From: Zhongshania antarctica
GTDB taxonomy: Bacteria > Pseudomonadota > Gammaproteobacteria > Pseudomonadales > Spongiibacteraceae
Length of the DNA: 64,000 nucleotides
Assembly: GCF_014202945.1 (NCBI RefSeq)
Contig: NZ_JACHHW010000006.1
Location: 186,001-250,000, forward strand
Direction of reading: 5' to 3'
Shown one piece after another: positions 1-10,996 of the stretch (position 1 is its first letter; every line of letters starts with the position of its first letter). The notes under the pieces are model-generated. The model was not told where the DNA came from. It saw nothing but the letters and a program-made list of their open reading frames with translations, and searched no databases. Made by a program: the position numbers and the translations under genes.

Positions 1-20
1 CCGTGCGCATGCGATTCCAC
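1..20 (-). CDS. mreD: MreD, first codons only (partial)
   Basis: Only the first bases fall in the window. On the minus strand a GTG at 20..18 lies 3 bases after the mreC stop. It is preceded, inside the mreC end, by a GAGGAG ribosome-binding site at about 6 bases. MreD always follows mreC in this operon type, so the call rests on position. An alternative ATG lies at 10..8 in another frame. No protein features can be seen. Confidence 0.35.
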
Positions 21-23
21 GCG

Positions 24-857
24 CTACTCCTCTGACTTCTGCTCACTGAAAACCAGTAAGACATTGCGACTGCGATCGAGCTGCGCCATTGGCCTTGCCC
101 GCACTTCGGCAAAGGGCTGACCGGGGTCAATGGATACGTCAGTGACCTCACCAACAGGGTAGCCACCGGGGAAGCGACCACCCAAGCCCGAGCTAACCAA
201 AAGATCGCCAATTTGAATATCGGTGGTAGCCGCAACATGCGTTAGGGTCAGCTCGTCTATGAGTCCGGTGCCTTCGGCAATCGCCCGTAAGCCATTGCGA
301 CTCACTCGTACCGGCAAGGCATGGGCGCTATCGGTAATTAATAACACCCTACTCTGCAATAAACCCACTTCTATAATTTGACCGAGTAAGCCTGTGGCAT
401 CAATAACAGGCTGACCAACAAAAGCACCATCGCGGCTGCCTTTATCAACGACCAGCTGATGGCGATTGGGGTCGGAGGCAACGGCCACCACTTCGGCGAC
501 GACAACCGTGTCATTAATACGCTCGGCAGAATTCATTAACTCCCGCAACCGCACGTTCTCGGCGCGAAGTTCAATGTATTTTTGCAGTTTGGCATTCAGA
601 ATTAAGGACTCAGCGCGCAGCCGCTCGTTATCGTCCATTAGCTCACGACGCGTACTCAGCATGTCGCTAAATTCACTCAGCATTTTGCTGGGCACATCGA
701 CTACCCAGTAAAATGGCGCAGCTACAAGCGATAATTGCGTGCGCACCGGCGCCATAAAGTCTAGTCGTTGCCCGACCAAAATAAGCGCGAGCGCGATACC
801 ACCAAACAGCAGTAGACGCCCGCCAACCGAGGACTCATTCGAGAATACCGGCTTAAT
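24..857 (-). CDS. mreC: Rod shape-determining protein MreC, probable ATT start
   Basis: MreC is a periplasmic scaffold, anchored by one N-terminal membrane helix, that links MreB filaments to PBP2/RodA during side-wall synthesis. The protein shows a hydrophobic helix (about residues 14-29, RLLLFGGIALALILVG), a coiled-coil stretch rich in Glu, Leu and Arg (about residues 55-90), and the two beta-barrel domains with DKGSRDGAFVGQPV and SSGLGGRFPGGYPVG. The frame has no ATG or GTG upstream of the helix. A TTG at 779 would remove it. ATT at 857, the first codon of IKPVFS, lies 8 bases after a GGAGG site and aligns with the MIKPLF-type N-terminus of Pseudomonas MreC, giving 277 residues. mreB ends 33 bases upstream and mreD starts just after the stop. 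Family identity is firm; the start is an inference. Confidence 0.93.
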   Translation of the reverse strand: MKPVFSNESSVGGRLLLFGGIALALILVGQRLDFMAPVRTQLSLVAAPFYWVVDVPSKMLSEFSDMLSTRRELMDDNERLRAESLILNAKLQKYIELRAENVRLRELMNSAERINDTVVVAEVVAVASDPNRHQLVVDKGSRDGAFVGQPVIDATGLLGQIIEVGLLQSRVLLITDSAHALPVRVSRNGLRAIAEGTGLIDELTLTHVAATTDIQIGDLLVSSGLGGRFPGGYPVGEVTDVSIDPGQPFAEVRARPMAQLDRSRNVLLVFSEQKSEE

Positions 858-890
858 TGCCTCGTCCTCCCTCTACAGGGCGAATCATTA

Positions 891-2192
<1,302 letters not shown>

Positions 2193-2480
2193 ATGAGTTT
2201 AGACCAGAACGAAATTAGCAAGCTGGCCAGACTGGCACGCATCAACGTTGCCGACAGTGAAACCGAAGAACTCAGTCAGCGCATTGGCGATATTTTAGAT
2301 ATGGTCGATGTTATGCAAGCGGTGGACACCAGCAATGTAGTGGCCATGGCCAATCCTCACGACGCTGTTCAGCGCCTGCGCGCCGACGAAGTGAGTGAAA
2401 CCAATCAGCGTGATCACTTCCAAACTATTGCCCCGCAGACCGAAGACGGCCTGTATTTGGTTCCCCAAGTTATTGAGTGA
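2193..2480 (+). CDS. gatC: Asp/Glu-tRNA amidotransferase subunit C
   Basis: Small subunit (95 residues, normal size) of the GatCAB complex, which converts misacylated Glu-tRNA(Gln) and/or Asp-tRNA(Asn) to Gln-tRNA(Gln)/Asn-tRNA(Asn). It stabilises GatA and wraps around the GatA-GatB interface. The family pattern is clear: an N-terminal helix ([12 protein letters not shown]), the [16 protein letters not shown] segment, and a C-terminal LRADEV..D tail that ends in YLVPQVIE. It is the first gene of gatCAB, with the gatA start 68 bases downstream. Confidence 0.96.
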   Translation: MSLDQNEISKLARLARINVADSETEELSQRIGDILDMVDVMQAVDTSNVVAMANPHDAVQRLRADEVSETNQRDHFQTIAPQTEDGLYLVPQVIE

Positions 2481-2548
2481 GACCAATGGGCACCAGCTGC
2501 CCACCGCGCGACATCCACATTAAACATATTGCCAAGAGCTACATATAT

Positions 2549-4003
2549 ATGCCCAATCACACGGTTGCCGACATCCTCCGCGGACTGGAGGCCAAAACCT
2601 TCTCCAGCGAAGAAATTACCCAACAGTATTTAGACGCTATTGTCGCCCACGACCCGCGGTATAACAGTTATATCACCGTGACCGCTGACGCGGCCTTAGC
2701 GCAAGCCCGCGCCGCCGATCAAGCTCGCCAAAATGGCAATGGCGGCCTGCTGTGCGGCGTGCCCATCGCCCATAAAGATATTTTTTGCACAGAAGGCGTG
2801 CGCACCAGCTGCGCCTCTAAAATGCTCGACAATTTTATCGCACCCTATAACGCCACGGTCGTTAGCAAAATGGCGCAAGCGGGTACCGTTACCTTGGGTA
2901 AAACCAATATGGACGAGTTCGCCATGGGCTCATCCAATGAAACCAGCTTTTACGGCAAGGTACACAATCCCTGGAATACCGACTGCGTACCCGGCGGCTC
3001 GTCTGGCGGCTCAGCCGCAGCAATTGCCGCCGGTCTCGCGCCAGCCGCTACCGGAACCGACACCGGCGGCTCCATCCGCCAACCCGCAGCGCTGTGCGGC
3101 CTAACCGGCATCAAACCGACCTATGGCCGCGTGTCTCGCTACGGCATGATCGCCTTCGCCTCGAGCCTCGACCAAGCCGGGCCCATGGCCAAAACCGCCG
3201 AAGACAATGCCCTGCTCTTACAGGCAATGGCGGGCTTTGACCCCCTCGACAGCACCAGCATGCAGCTCGCGGTGCCTGACTTTGTCGGCAACCTAAACAA
3301 AGATCTTAAAGGCTTAAAAATCGGCGTACCGAAAGAGTATTTCAGCGAAGGCCTTGATCCCGCCATCGGCGCGGCGGTTGAAGCCGCACTGGACGAATAC
3401 CGCAAACTCGGCGCCGAGATAAAAGCCATTAGTTTGCCCCATACCCATTTGGCCGTACCTTGCTACTATATTATTGCCCCCGCAGAAGCCTCGGCGAATT
3501 TATCTCGCTTCGACGGCGTGCGCTACGGCTACCGCTGCGAAAACCCCAAAGACCTCGACGACCTCTACACCCGCACCCGCGCCGAAGGTTTTGGCGCCGA
3601 AGTTAAACGCCGCATTCTCATCGGCACCTATGCGCTGTCATCGGGTTTTTACGATGCTTACTACCGCAAGGCCCAGCAGATTCGCCGTCTGATCAAACAG
3701 GACTTCGACGCAGCATTTAAGGAGGTCGACATGATCGCCGGCCCCACCACCCCAAACCCTGCCTTTGCACTGGGCGAGAAAGTCAGCGATCCGCTAACCA
3801 TGTACCTTGAAGACATTTACACCATTGCAGTGAATTTGGCGGGCCTACCTGCTATTTCACTCCCAGTGGGCTTTACCCAAGGCAAACCCATTGGCCTGCA
3901 ATTGATTGGCCGCGACTTTGACGAGGCGAGCCTACTCGCCGCCGCCCATCAATATCAACAACGCAGCGACTGGCACCGTCAAGCCGCGCCCGGCAGCGTA
4001 TAA
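2549..4003 (+). CDS. gatA: Asp/Glu-tRNA amidotransferase subunit A
   Basis: Glutaminase subunit of GatCAB; it releases ammonia from glutamine and channels it to GatB. From the ATG at 2549 ([10 protein letters not shown]) it has 484 residues, the usual family length. The amidase-signature triad is visible: Lys76 in AHKDIF, the cis-Ser151 in GGSSGGS and Ser175 in GTDTGGS, with the same spacing as characterised GatA. The frame stays open back to a GTG at 2477 inside gatC, but those 24 extra residues do not match the family. It lies between gatC and gatB, with gatB starting 11 bases after its stop. Confidence 0.97.
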   Translation: MPNHTVADILRGLEAKTFSSEEITQQYLDAIVAHDPRYNSYITVTADAALAQARAADQARQNGNGGLLCGVPIAHKDIFCTEGVRTSCASKMLDNFIAPYNATVVSKMAQAGTVTLGKTNMDEFAMGSSNETSFYGKVHNPWNTDCVPGGSSGGSAAAIAAGLAPAATGTDTGGSIRQPAALCGLTGIKPTYGRVSRYGMIAFASSLDQAGPMAKTAEDNALLLQAMAGFDPLDSTSMQLAVPDFVGNLNKDLKGLKIGVPKEYFSEGLDPAIGAAVEAALDEYRKLGAEIKAISLPHTHLAVPCYYIIAPAEASANLSRFDGVRYGYRCENPKDLDDLYTRTRAEGFGAEVKRRILIGTYALSSGFYDAYYRKAQQIRRLIKQDFDAAFKEVDMIAGPTTPNPAFALGEKVSDPLTMYLEDIYTIAVNLAGLPAISLPVGFTQGKPIGLQLIGRDFDEASLLAAAHQYQQRSDWHRQAAPGSV

Positions 4004-4014
4004 AGGAAAGCATT

Positions 4015-5463
4015 ATGGAATGGGAAGTAGTTATTGGCCTGGAAGTACACGTCCAGCTCAACACCAAAACAAAGATTTTCTCCGGCTCCAGTACCGCCTT
4101 TGGCGCCGCGCCCAACACCCAGGCCAGCGCAGTCGATCTGGCCCTGCCTGGCACCCTGCCGGTACTCAATGAACAGGCACTGAAAAAAGCCATACTATTT
4201 GGTCTCGCGATCGATGCCGATATTTGCATGGCCTCGGTGTTCGATCGCAAAAATTATTTCTACCCCGATTTGCCCAAGGGCTACCAGACCACACAAATGG
4301 ACTTTCCCATCGTTGGCCCTGGCATTGTCACTATCAACTTAGCCGACGGCAGCAGCCGCGATATTCGCGTGCACCATGCCCACCTGGAAGAAGACGCGGG
4401 TAAATCCCTGCACGAAGATTACCGCGGCATGACGGGTATCGATCTCAACCGCGCTGGCACGCCCTTAATCGAGATCGTCTCTGAACCCGATCTACGCAGC
4501 GCCGAAGAAGCGGTGGCGTATTTACGTAAAATTCACTCCATTGTGACTTACCTCGACATTTCCGACGGCGATATGTCTCAGGGCTCATTGCGCTGCGATG
4601 CCAACGTCTCGGTACGCCCCAAAGGCCAAGCCGAATATGGCACCCGCGCAGAAATTAAAAACATCAATTCCTTCCGCTTTGTTGAGCGCGCAATCAAGGT
4701 TGAAACCCAACGCCAGATAGAATTGATTGAAGACGGCGGCAAAGTTAAACAAGAAACCCGTCTTTACGACAGCGACAAGAACGAAACCCGCGGCATGCGC
4801 AGCAAAGAAGAAGCCAATGACTACCGCTACTTCCCCTGCCCTGATTTACTGCCAGTGGTTATTGAGCAGGACTTAGTCGACCAGCTCAAAACCACCATGC
4901 CCGAGCTACCCGACGCCAAACGTCAACGCTTTGAACAAGCCTATGGTTTGTCGAGCTACGATGCCGCTTTGCTCACCACCGAGCGCGCCATTGCCGATTA
5001 TTTTGAAGCCGCAGCCGATGCCGCGGGCGACGCCAAGCTCGCCGCCAACTGGGTGAACGGCGAACTCTCCGCCGCGCTCAATCGCGACAGCCTCGGCATT
5101 GCCATTAGCCCCGTTAGCGCAAGCCAGCTCGGCGGTTTAATCCAGCGTATTGTCGACAACAGCATCTCCGGCAAAATCGCCAAGCAGGTCTTTGAAGCAC
5201 TGTGGAACGGCGAAGGCGACAGCGCCGATGCCATCATCGACAGCAAGGGTTTAAAACAAGTTTCCGACACCGGCGCCCTTGGCGCGATGGTCGACGACGT
5301 ACTCGCCGCCAACCCCGATCAAGTAGAGCAATTCCGCGGCGCCGACGAAGGCAAGCGCAAAAAAATGCTGGGCTACTTTGTTGGCCAAATTATGAAAGCG
5401 TCCAAGGGCCAAGCCAACCCCGGCGTGATCAACAAACTTTTAAACGAAAAGCTGGGCAGCTAA
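4015..5463 (+). CDS. gatB: Asp/Glu-tRNA amidotransferase subunit B
   Basis: ATP-dependent kinase/amidotransferase subunit that activates the misacylated tRNA and transfers ammonia. At 482 residues it has full length. The N-terminal cradle domain opens with [14 protein letters not shown] and carries the conserved [12 protein letters not shown] and [12 protein letters not shown] blocks. The C-terminal YqeY-like tRNA-binding tail ends in [16 protein letters not shown]. It has an AAAGGAAAG-type site before the ATG. It is the last gene of gatCAB. Presence of the complex suggests indirect charging of tRNA-Gln or tRNA-Asn; which one cannot be told from this window. Confidence 0.97.
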   Translation: MEWEVVIGLEVHVQLNTKTKIFSGSSTAFGAAPNTQASAVDLALPGTLPVLNEQALKKAILFGLAIDADICMASVFDRKNYFYPDLPKGYQTTQMDFPIVGPGIVTINLADGSSRDIRVHHAHLEEDAGKSLHEDYRGMTGIDLNRAGTPLIEIVSEPDLRSAEEAVAYLRKIHSIVTYLDISDGDMSQGSLRCDANVSVRPKGQAEYGTRAEIKNINSFRFVERAIKVETQRQIELIEDGGKVKQETRLYDSDKNETRGMRSKEEANDYRYFPCPDLLPVVIEQDLVDQLKTTMPELPDAKRQRFEQAYGLSSYDAALLTTERAIADYFEAAADAAGDAKLAANWVNGELSAALNRDSLGIAISPVSASQLGGLIQRIVDNSISGKIAKQVFEALWNGEGDSADAIIDSKGLKQVSDTGALGAMVDDVLAANPDQVEQFRGADEGKRKKMLGYFVGQIMKASKGQANPGVINKLLNEKLGS

Positions 5464-5500
5464 GCACTGCCCCCACAAGCCACAAGGTAATGTAAATACT

Positions 5501-5791
5501 ATGAAAAAAGACAAAGAAAAGGTTCTAGACGAAGTATGGACCGAAGACCGGGTTAGGGAGTTTTTGGCCTCTGAGCCCAAAGCAGGTACCGATGCGGATT
5601 TTCACGCCCTGCTCAAAGCCTACCAAAGCATGCGCGCCGATGATTTCGAACTGTTTATTGGCATGTTCCTAGAGACCAATCGCAATCTCAATGCCACCGA
5701 CAAAGCTGGGCGCACCGTACTCAGCTACGCCAAAGAACACCGCAACTCCGGCGAGCACGTTGCCGCCTTAGAGGCCAAGGGCGCCCTTTAA
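5501..5791 (+). CDS. PA4642-family small conserved protein
   Basis: A 96-residue, charged, soluble protein with no signal peptide or membrane helix. The sequence (starting MKKDKEKVLDEVWTEDRV, then LASEPKAGTDADFHALLKAYQSM and DKAGRTVLSYA..H) matches my memory of the PA4642 family of Pseudomonas and relatives, whose function is unknown. The middle (FELFIGMFLETNRNLNATDKAGRTVLSYAKEH) looks like a single ankyrin-type helix-turn-helix. It lies 37 bases after gatB in the same direction and is convergent with the Smr gene 8 bases beyond its stop. It may be cotranscribed with gatCAB. Confidence 0.75.
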   Translation: MKKDKEKVLDEVWTEDRVREFLASEPKAGTDADFHALLKAYQSMRADDFELFIGMFLETNRNLNATDKAGRTVLSYAKEHRNSGEHVAALEAKGAL

Positions 5792-5799
5792 GCCTGCCC

Positions 5800-6381
5800 T
5801 CAGCTACCGCGACTGCGACTAAAGCGGTCGCGGTTTTCCTGTTTTTTAGCCTCGCTTTTACGCAGCATAATATACACCGCACCCGCGCCACCATGCTGGG
5901 GCTGCGCGCTGCAATAAGCCTGTATCTCCTCCATTTCTGGCAGCCAGCGATTCACATAAGACTTTAATACCGCCCCATTGGAACTGCTATTGTGGCCGCG
6001 ACCATGGACAATGATCACCGCCCGCAAATCCAATTTCATGGCCTCGCGAATAAATTCAAAAACCTCTAGACGCGCCTTTTCGACCGTCATTTTGTGCAGA
6101 TCTAAACTCGCCTCAATGCGGTATTTACCCTGTTTTAAGCGCCGAAACACGCCGTGTTGCACGCCTTCGCGCTTAAACTCCAAAATATGGTAGGGATCGA
6201 GTAATTCAATATCCCCGGTCGATAAAAAATTTCGGCGCTCGCTGCGCGCCGTGGCAGCCTCGCGACGGGCGGCAATATTAATATTATCGACGCCCTGTTT
6301 TTTCAGGGCAATCCGCGCATCGACCTCAAGGCGTTTGACACCACTCATCTCTTGGGCGAACAATTGCTCTTCTTCGTCCAT
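5800..6381 (-). CDS. Smr-domain protein (SmrA/YdaL-like)
   Basis: A 193-residue soluble protein with a C-terminal Smr domain, related to the MutS2 C-terminal nuclease and to ribosome-collision endonucleases. The two diagnostic motifs are present: LDLHKMTV (about residues 96-103) and VHGRGHNSSSNGAVLKSYVNRWL, followed by the AQPQHGGAGAVYIMLRK strand. The N-terminal half holds the linker found in the YdaL/SmrA group. The ATG at 6381 was chosen because GGAGG lies 5 bases before it; a GTG two codons upstream overlaps that site. It is divergent from the CWC gene (25 bases apart) and convergent with the gene at 5501. Whether it cuts DNA or RNA is not known from sequence. Confidence 0.85.
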   Translation of the reverse strand: MDEEEQLFAQEMSGVKRLEVDARIALKKQGVDNINIAARREAATARSERRNFLSTGDIELLDPYHILEFKREGVQHGVFRRLKQGKYRIEASLDLHKMTVEKARLEVFEFIREAMKLDLRAVIIVHGRGHNSSSNGAVLKSYVNRWLPEMEEIQAYCSAQPQHGGAGAVYIMLRKSEAKKQENRDRFSRSRGS

Positions 6382-6406
6382 GCTCACCTCCGTATAGGGT
6401 TAATTT

Positions 6407-6631
6407 ATGCCTAACAGCCGCACCTCACACACCGGTCCGCCAAGCTCCACCGCCCAATGTCCGCTCTGCGGCCAAAACAATCAATGCGCCGTTGCGGCTG
6501 GCAGTGCGCCAAGCAATTGTTGGTGCATGACCGCCACCCTCGACACCGCAGCAAAACAACAGGCTGCAAGCCTTGCTGGGCCTCAGCGCTGTATCTGCGC
6601 AGCCTGTGGCCGCCCCAGCGACGACAAATAG
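6407..6631 (+). CDS. Cysteine-rich CWC family small protein
   Basis: A 74-residue peptide with the pattern CPLCGQNNQC, NCWCM and CICAAC, matching the cysteine-rich CWC family of unknown function. Seven to eight cysteines in CxxC pairs suggest a bound zinc or other metal. It has no signal peptide. The gene lies head-to-head with the Smr gene and is convergent with a small secreted-protein gene 28 bases after its stop. The ribosome-binding site is weak (AGGGTTAATTT). Confidence 0.75.
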   Translation: MPNSRTSHTGPPSSTAQCPLCGQNNQCAVAAGSAPSNCWCMTATLDTAAKQQAASLAGPQRCICAACGRPSDDK

Positions 6632-6659
6632 CTGAGATCAGACCTATAAGGACTAAGCA

Positions 6660-7025
6660 CTAAGGCGTTGTTGTCACCATTTTCTCATAACGAGCGCACT
6701 CTGGGGTCGATTGATCGCCCCGGCTTGTAATTTCGTCGCAACTTAAGGCCGCCATTGATTCCATGCAAGCACTCGCTGGCGCATAGAGCGGATGGGCGCT
6801 AGCCACATTCGCGAACTGCTGCTGTATGCTGACACAGGCCCCTTCCATGCTCTGTAAAATCATGGCGCGCATTTCCGGCGATAAATCGCTTTCAGCAACA
6901 TCTGTTAGTGCACACGACTTCAGTTTTTCGCACATCGAATGGTAGGCCTCCTCTAAAGCAGCGGCTTGCGCCAACGACGTCAGAGCCATCAAGGCAAAGA
7001 GTAAAACCATTAAATTCCTTTTCAT
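6660..7025 (-). CDS. Small secreted cysteine-containing protein, unknown function
   Basis: A 121-residue protein I do not recognise. It has a clear signal peptide (MKRNLMVLLFALMALTSLAQA, cleavage likely after AQA). The mature part contains six cysteines, in CEKLKSC, GACVS, SACMES, LSCDE and ECARY, an even number consistent with three disulfide bonds in the periplasm. The ATG at 7025 has a GGGGAG site 9 bases upstream. It is divergent from cysZ, 138 bases away. Nothing in the neighbourhood fixes its role. Confidence 0.7.
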   Translation of the reverse strand: MKRNLMVLLFALMALTSLAQAAALEEAYHSMCEKLKSCALTDVAESDLSPEMRAMILQSMEGACVSIQQQFANVASAHPLYAPASACMESMAALSCDEITSRGDQSTPECARYEKMVTTTP

Positions 7026-7163
7026 TTAACTTAGCTCCCCTGCAAATAAATATTCAAACCGCCACTGCACTTTTTAAAAGTGCCAAACAAGGATAAGCTG
7101 AAAACCCGAGATCAACCAGACCACATCGACTTTCCAAATCCATAGCGACAGCGGTAATACAAT

Positions 7164-7898
7164 ATGACAGCAAGCCCACTCAGCGGCCCAGATTATTTAC
7201 TCCGGGGTTTTAAAATAATACGCCAACCGGGCATTCGCTTGTTTGTCGCGATTCCGCTGCTGATTAACATTATTATTTTTGGCGCCTTCACCACGCTCAC
7301 CCTCGACGCCATGAACGGCTGGATTAACCAGGTTATTGAATGGCTGCCGAGCTGGCTGGATTTTCTACGCTGGATACTGTGGCCACTGGCGGTGATTTTA
7401 GTGCTCGCCATCGTGATGTATATCTTCAGTACCGTGGCCAATATCATCTCCGCGCCATTTAATGGCTTGTTGGCCGAGAAAGTTGAGGAAATGCTCACCG
7501 GTGAGGAAGTGGCTGGCCGCGAGACCATAGCCATGGCGATTGCCAGCTTCCCCAAAAGTATCGGCCGCGAATGCCAAAAGCTGCTCTATTACCTCGGTTT
7601 TGCCATACTAACCTTAATTGCGAGCTTTGTGATTTCGCCCTTGGCGCCCTTGCTGTGGTTCGCGCTTAACGCGTGGATGATGGCCATCGAGTATTGCGAC
7701 TATCCAATGGACAATCACAAGCTGAGTTTTAAAGAGGCAAGGAAACGTGTCGGCAGTCAGCGCGGCACCAGCTTTAGCTTTGGCGCCTTGGTGATGTTGG
7801 GCACCATGGTACCCATCTTGAATTTATTTATTATGCCCGCCGCCGTGTGCGGCGGGACCTTGATGTGGGTCGAGCGCTTTAAACATCAGCCATCGTAA
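7164..7898 (+). CDS. cysZ: CysZ-type sulfate transporter / EI24-like membrane protein
   Basis: Inner-membrane protein of 244 residues, typical for CysZ, which takes up sulfate for cysteine synthesis. Features seen are the N-terminal GPDYLLRGFKIIRQPGIRLFVAIPLLINI, a hydrophobic pair around 60-90 (FLRWILWPLAVILVLAIVMYIFSTVANIISAPFNGLLAEKVEE), further helices near 145-170 and 210-235, and the conserved EYCDYPMDN segment. No cysteine-biosynthesis gene lies beside it, so the substrate is assigned by family only. It is convergent with rhlB, 9 bases away. Confidence 0.88.
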   Translation: MTASPLSGPDYLLRGFKIIRQPGIRLFVAIPLLINIIIFGAFTTLTLDAMNGWINQVIEWLPSWLDFLRWILWPLAVILVLAIVMYIFSTVANIISAPFNGLLAEKVEEMLTGEEVAGRETIAMAIASFPKSIGRECQKLLYYLGFAILTLIASFVISPLAPLLWFALNAWMMAIEYCDYPMDNHKLSFKEARKRVGSQRGTSFSFGALVMLGTMVPILNLFIMPAAVCGGTLMWVERFKHQPS

Positions 7899-7907
7899 AA
7901 AACGAAA

Positions 7908-9251
7908 TTAACGTAAAAGATGCTCAGGGGGGCGGATACACGGTAATTTCATACCCAAGGCCTCTTCCATATTGGGCAGCAAGAAGGCATCGTCTTCACA
8001 GGCGAAGCTAATCGAGGTGCCGGTTGCGCCAGCTCGGCCAGTGCGCCCAATCCGATGCACGTAATCCTCGGCATCTTCGGGCAACACATAGTTAATGACG
8101 TGACTAACACCGTTGACGTGAATGCCGCGCCCCGCCACATCGGTGGCCACCAAACAGTCAATTTCGCCGTCTTTAAATTGCTGCAAGGTCCGTGAGCGTT
8201 TGTTTTGGGGAATTTCGCCAGACAGGATCCCGCAGCGAATTCCCGCCTTCTGCATTTTCTCAAATAAACGACGGGTTTCATCCCGGCGATTAACAAAAAT
8301 AATGACGCTGGTTGCATGCTCTTCACGGACAATATTCAGCAACAAACGGTATTTATCTTGAGATTCAACCAAATACACTTTTTGGTCAACCGTGTCCGTC
8401 GCCACACTCTCGGGTTCGATTTCGATTTTAACCGGCTCTTTGGTCCACTGTTCAGTGAGCCGCATAATATCGTCGGTAAAGGTGGCGCTGAACAGTAAGG
8501 TTTGGCGATGATTGGTACTGGGCGTGGCCCGCACTATCCGTTTAACCTGGGGAATAAAGCCCATATCTAACATACGGTCGGCTTCGTCTATCACCAAAAT
8601 TTCAATTTGGTCCAGATACAGATCTTTACGGCCTTCAAAGTCGAGTAGGCGACCGGGCGTTGCCACCACAATATCGACCATACCCTTTAATTTATCCTGC
8701 TGTTTCTGGTAATCCATACCGCCAATCAGGGTCACTACGTTTAAACCGCAGTACTTACCGAGAGCTCGCGCGTCTTCACCAATTTGCACCACTAATTCAC
8801 GAGTTGGGGCAATAACCAAGGCGCGCGGCTCACCGGCAAAGCGCTCTTCTTCTATGGGGTTATTCAGCAGATCATTAAAAATAGTAATCAAAAACGCAGC
8901 GGTTTTGCCGGTGCCCGTTTGGGCCTTACCGATCACATCATTGCCCCGCAGGGTGTGAGGTAATGACACCGCTTGGATGGGCGAGCAGTACTTAAAACCA
9001 GTATCGGCAATGCCGTGCATTAAGCTCAAATCAAGGCCCAAGTCATGAAAACGCGTTTTGCCTTCTTCGGCCGGCACCGGGAATTCGTCTAGGGTCCACT
9101 CCGGCTCAGCTGGCTTTTGCTTTTCGGCTCCACTGCGACCTCGTGGCGAGCGCTTGCTTGCAGAAACAGCTTCCGCGCCCTGCCTGTCTGCAACCGCAGC
9201 CTGTTCTGGCGTTGACGATACTTTACCTGAGCCAAATAACTTTTTTAACAA
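7908..9251 (-). CDS. rhlB: DEAD-box ATP-dependent RNA helicase RhlB
   Basis: RNA helicase of 447 residues; RhlB unwinds structured RNA, in many species within the RNase E degradosome. Helicase motifs occur in order: the Q-motif region (FKYCSPIQA), motif I AQTGTGKT, Ia PTRELVV, Ib TPGRLLD, II DEAD, III SATF and [11 protein letters not shown]. The N-terminal 60 residues are charged and low in complexity ([20 protein letters not shown]), as in Pseudomonas RhlB. The start is TTG at 9251 ([10 protein letters not shown]) with a GAAGAG site upstream; there is no in-frame ATG close by. The usual basic C-terminal tail of E. coli RhlB is absent; the protein ends at IRPPEHLLR. Confidence 0.92.
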   Translation of the reverse strand: MLKKLFGSGKVSSTPEQAAVADRQGAEAVSASKRSPRGRSGAEKQKPAEPEWTLDEFPVPAEEGKTRFHDLGLDLSLMHGIADTGFKYCSPIQAVSLPHTLRGNDVIGKAQTGTGKTAAFLITIFNDLLNNPIEEERFAGEPRALVIAPTRELVVQIGEDARALGKYCGLNVVTLIGGMDYQKQQDKLKGMVDIVVATPGRLLDFEGRKDLYLDQIEILVIDEADRMLDMGFIPQVKRIVRATPSTNHRQTLLFSATFTDDIMRLTEQWTKEPVKIEIEPESVATDTVDQKVYLVESQDKYRLLLNIVREEHATSVIIFVNRRDETRRLFEKMQKAGIRCGILSGEIPQNKRSRTLQQFKDGEIDCLVATDVAGRGIHVNGVSHVINYVLPEDAEDYVHRIGRTGRAGATGTSISFACEDDAFLLPNMEEALGMKLPCIRPPEHLLR

Positions 9252-9340
9252 AATTCACTCTTCTTAAATTGCGCAATAATCAGCCATTCTAGCACCATTC
9301 TCTGGTAAGACGCCCAAATGCCATTGCCGCCTGTTATTTT

Positions 9341-10198
9341 TTACTTTATCGACGTTTGCGAATCAGCTACGTCTACTTTTTGCTGTTCTAAGGGAGGCGG
9401 CGATGATGATATAACTTGCTCTGTAAGCGGCGGTTTTAATGGTGCCTCCGCAGCCGGCGGCTCCGATATCGCATTCTGATACGGCACTGCTACAGGCTCT
9501 TCCGCCAGCCGCGTTGCTGCAGCCCTTGCCTCATTACTCGCCACAATGCGTGCCCGCGCCTGCCGATCAAGATAATAGTCCGCGCTAAACCACCGCCCGC
9601 CGCCACTAAACAGTAAACTAAGCAGCATAATAAAATACGTCGCGGCAAACTCAATACCATTGTTGAGCACGGCGATATTGCCTTTTTCCGTTAACCAAAC
9701 GTAGTTACCGTGCTCGCTAAGAATATCTGCCGCTCGGTCAAGCCTATCGCCAACCGCCTGGCTATTTTCCAAACTGGCGCGCGCCGCAGGCAAACCCAAA
9801 TCGGCCAAGGGTTTGGCGGTACTGGTGGCAGGGTCAGCGGGGGCGATCGCAAACCAGCCGTTATCCCAATGTACGGTGATTGCCGCCACCAACATGACCA
9901 CCATTAGGGGAATGCTTACCCAGCGCACAGCCAGTCCAAACAGCAGTAAAAAACCACCCAGCAACTCGGTATAGGTGAGCAATTGCGCGAGTAGCTCTGG
10001 TTCTGGCAATCCAAGGCCGCTCCCTAGCCACTGGGCAGTTGCGTCGAGATGGCGAAATTTATATAAGCCTGCGGCGATCATGACCGGTGCCAAGTACAAG
10101 CGAATCAGCAGCGGCGCCAAGCCGTCCAGTTTCCCCAATATACCAAAAAAGAAATCGTGTACGCCGTAATACGCCCTGAAGAGCAAAGCCATAATCAT
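9341..10198 (-). CDS. DoxX-family membrane protein
   Basis: A 285-residue inner-membrane protein. The DoxX pattern is seen in the first helices: LAPLLIRLYLAPVMIAAGLYKF, then ELLGGFLLLFGLAVRWVSIPLMVVMLVAAITVHW. A helix near 185-200 (FAATYFIMLLSLLFSGGGRWFSADYYL) follows. A soluble insert (about residues 115-175) and a proline-rich C-terminal tail (EPVAVPYQNAISEPPAAEAP) are longer than in minimal DoxX proteins. DoxX members are tied to quinone or oxidative-stress functions in some bacteria, but the substrate here is unknown. It lies between rhlB and moeB on the same strand. Confidence 0.8.
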   Translation of the reverse strand: MIMALLFRAYYGVHDFFFGILGKLDGLAPLLIRLYLAPVMIAAGLYKFRHLDATAQWLGSGLGLPEPELLAQLLTYTELLGGFLLLFGLAVRWVSIPLMVVMLVAAITVHWDNGWFAIAPADPATSTAKPLADLGLPAARASLENSQAVGDRLDRAADILSEHGNYVWLTEKGNIAVLNNGIEFAATYFIMLLSLLFSGGGRWFSADYYLDRQARARIVASNEARAAATRLAEEPVAVPYQNAISEPPAAEAPLKPPLTEQVISSSPPPLEQQKVDVADSQTSIK

Positions 10199-10243
10199 CC
10201 CTCTTTTTTATAATTATTTAGATGGTACTGATCAAAAGTATAA

Positions 10244-10996
10244 CTAGGTGCGCGCCAAACTGCACACCGGGCAGGCCGGGTCTGGGCGGAGATTTAATTG
10301 CCTCAGCTCCATATTAATGCCGTCGATCAGCAGTAAACGTCCCACCAAAGGCTCACCCAAACCCGACAAGCACTTGAGCGCCTCCAGCGCCTGCATGCTG
10401 CCAATAATGCCCACGACAGGCGCGAGCACCCCACTCTCTGAACAATTGAGCGCCGCGTCATCGGCCTCGTGGTAGAGGCAACGATAGCAGGGAGAGTTGT
10501 CGCGGCGAAAATCAAACACACTCAACTGCCCTTCACCGCGAATGGCCGCGCCGGAAACCAAAGGTTTACGCGCGCTATAACAGGCTTGGTTCAAGGCAAA
10601 GCGAGTAGTGAAGTTATCGCTGGCATCCACCACAAGATCGACCTCGGCCACCGCCTTCAGCAACGCGTCACCACTCAGTCGCACTGGGTAATTCAACAAT
10701 CTAGTGTCGCTATTTATCGCGCTAATGCTGGCGGCCACTGAGTCGACTTTTAAGCGGCCAATATCACTGCTGCCATGGGCGATCTGGCGTTGCAAATTGC
10801 TTAAATCAACGGTGTCATCATCGGCCAGATGCAGCTCGCCCACCCCCGAGGCTGCTAAGTACAGGGCAACTGGGCAACCCAAGCCGCCCATGCCAACGAT
10901 AAGCACACGGCTAGCCAGTAGGGCCTCTTGGCCGTCGACATCCAAACCTGGCAATAAAATATGACGACTATAGCGCAGCAATTGTTCGTCATTCAT
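10244..10996 (-). CDS. moeB: Molybdopterin-synthase adenylyltransferase MoeB (ThiF/HesA family)
   Basis: E1-like enzyme that adenylates the C-terminus of a small sulfur carrier (MoaD or ThiS type). From the ATG at 10996 (MNDEQLLRYSRHILLPG) it has 250 residues. It shows the nucleotide loop GMGGLGCPVALYLAASGVG, the adenylation motif NLQRQ and two zinc-binding CxxC pairs, CYRC and CPVC. A longer frame begins 20 codons upstream inside prmC, but GGGGAG sits before the chosen ATG, which overlaps the prmC stop by 8 bases. The prfA-prmC-moeB order is the Pseudomonas one. With no moa genes nearby, a thiamine or thiolation role cannot be excluded. Confidence 0.88.
   Translation of the reverse strand: MNDEQLLRYSRHILLPGLDVDGQEALLASRVLIVGMGGLGCPVALYLAASGVGELHLADDDTVDLSNLQRQIAHGSSDIGRLKVDSVAASISAINSDTRLLNYPVRLSGDALLKAVAEVDLVVDASDNFTTRFALNQACYSARKPLVSGAAIRGEGQLSVFDFRRDNSPCYRCLYHEADDAALNCSESGVLAPVVGIIGSMQALEALKCLSGLGEPLVGRLLLIDGINMELRQLNLRPDPACPVCSLART

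Noticed and set aside
24-779. Shorter MreC starting at TTG 779
   Set aside because: It would delete the single membrane helix that anchors MreC.
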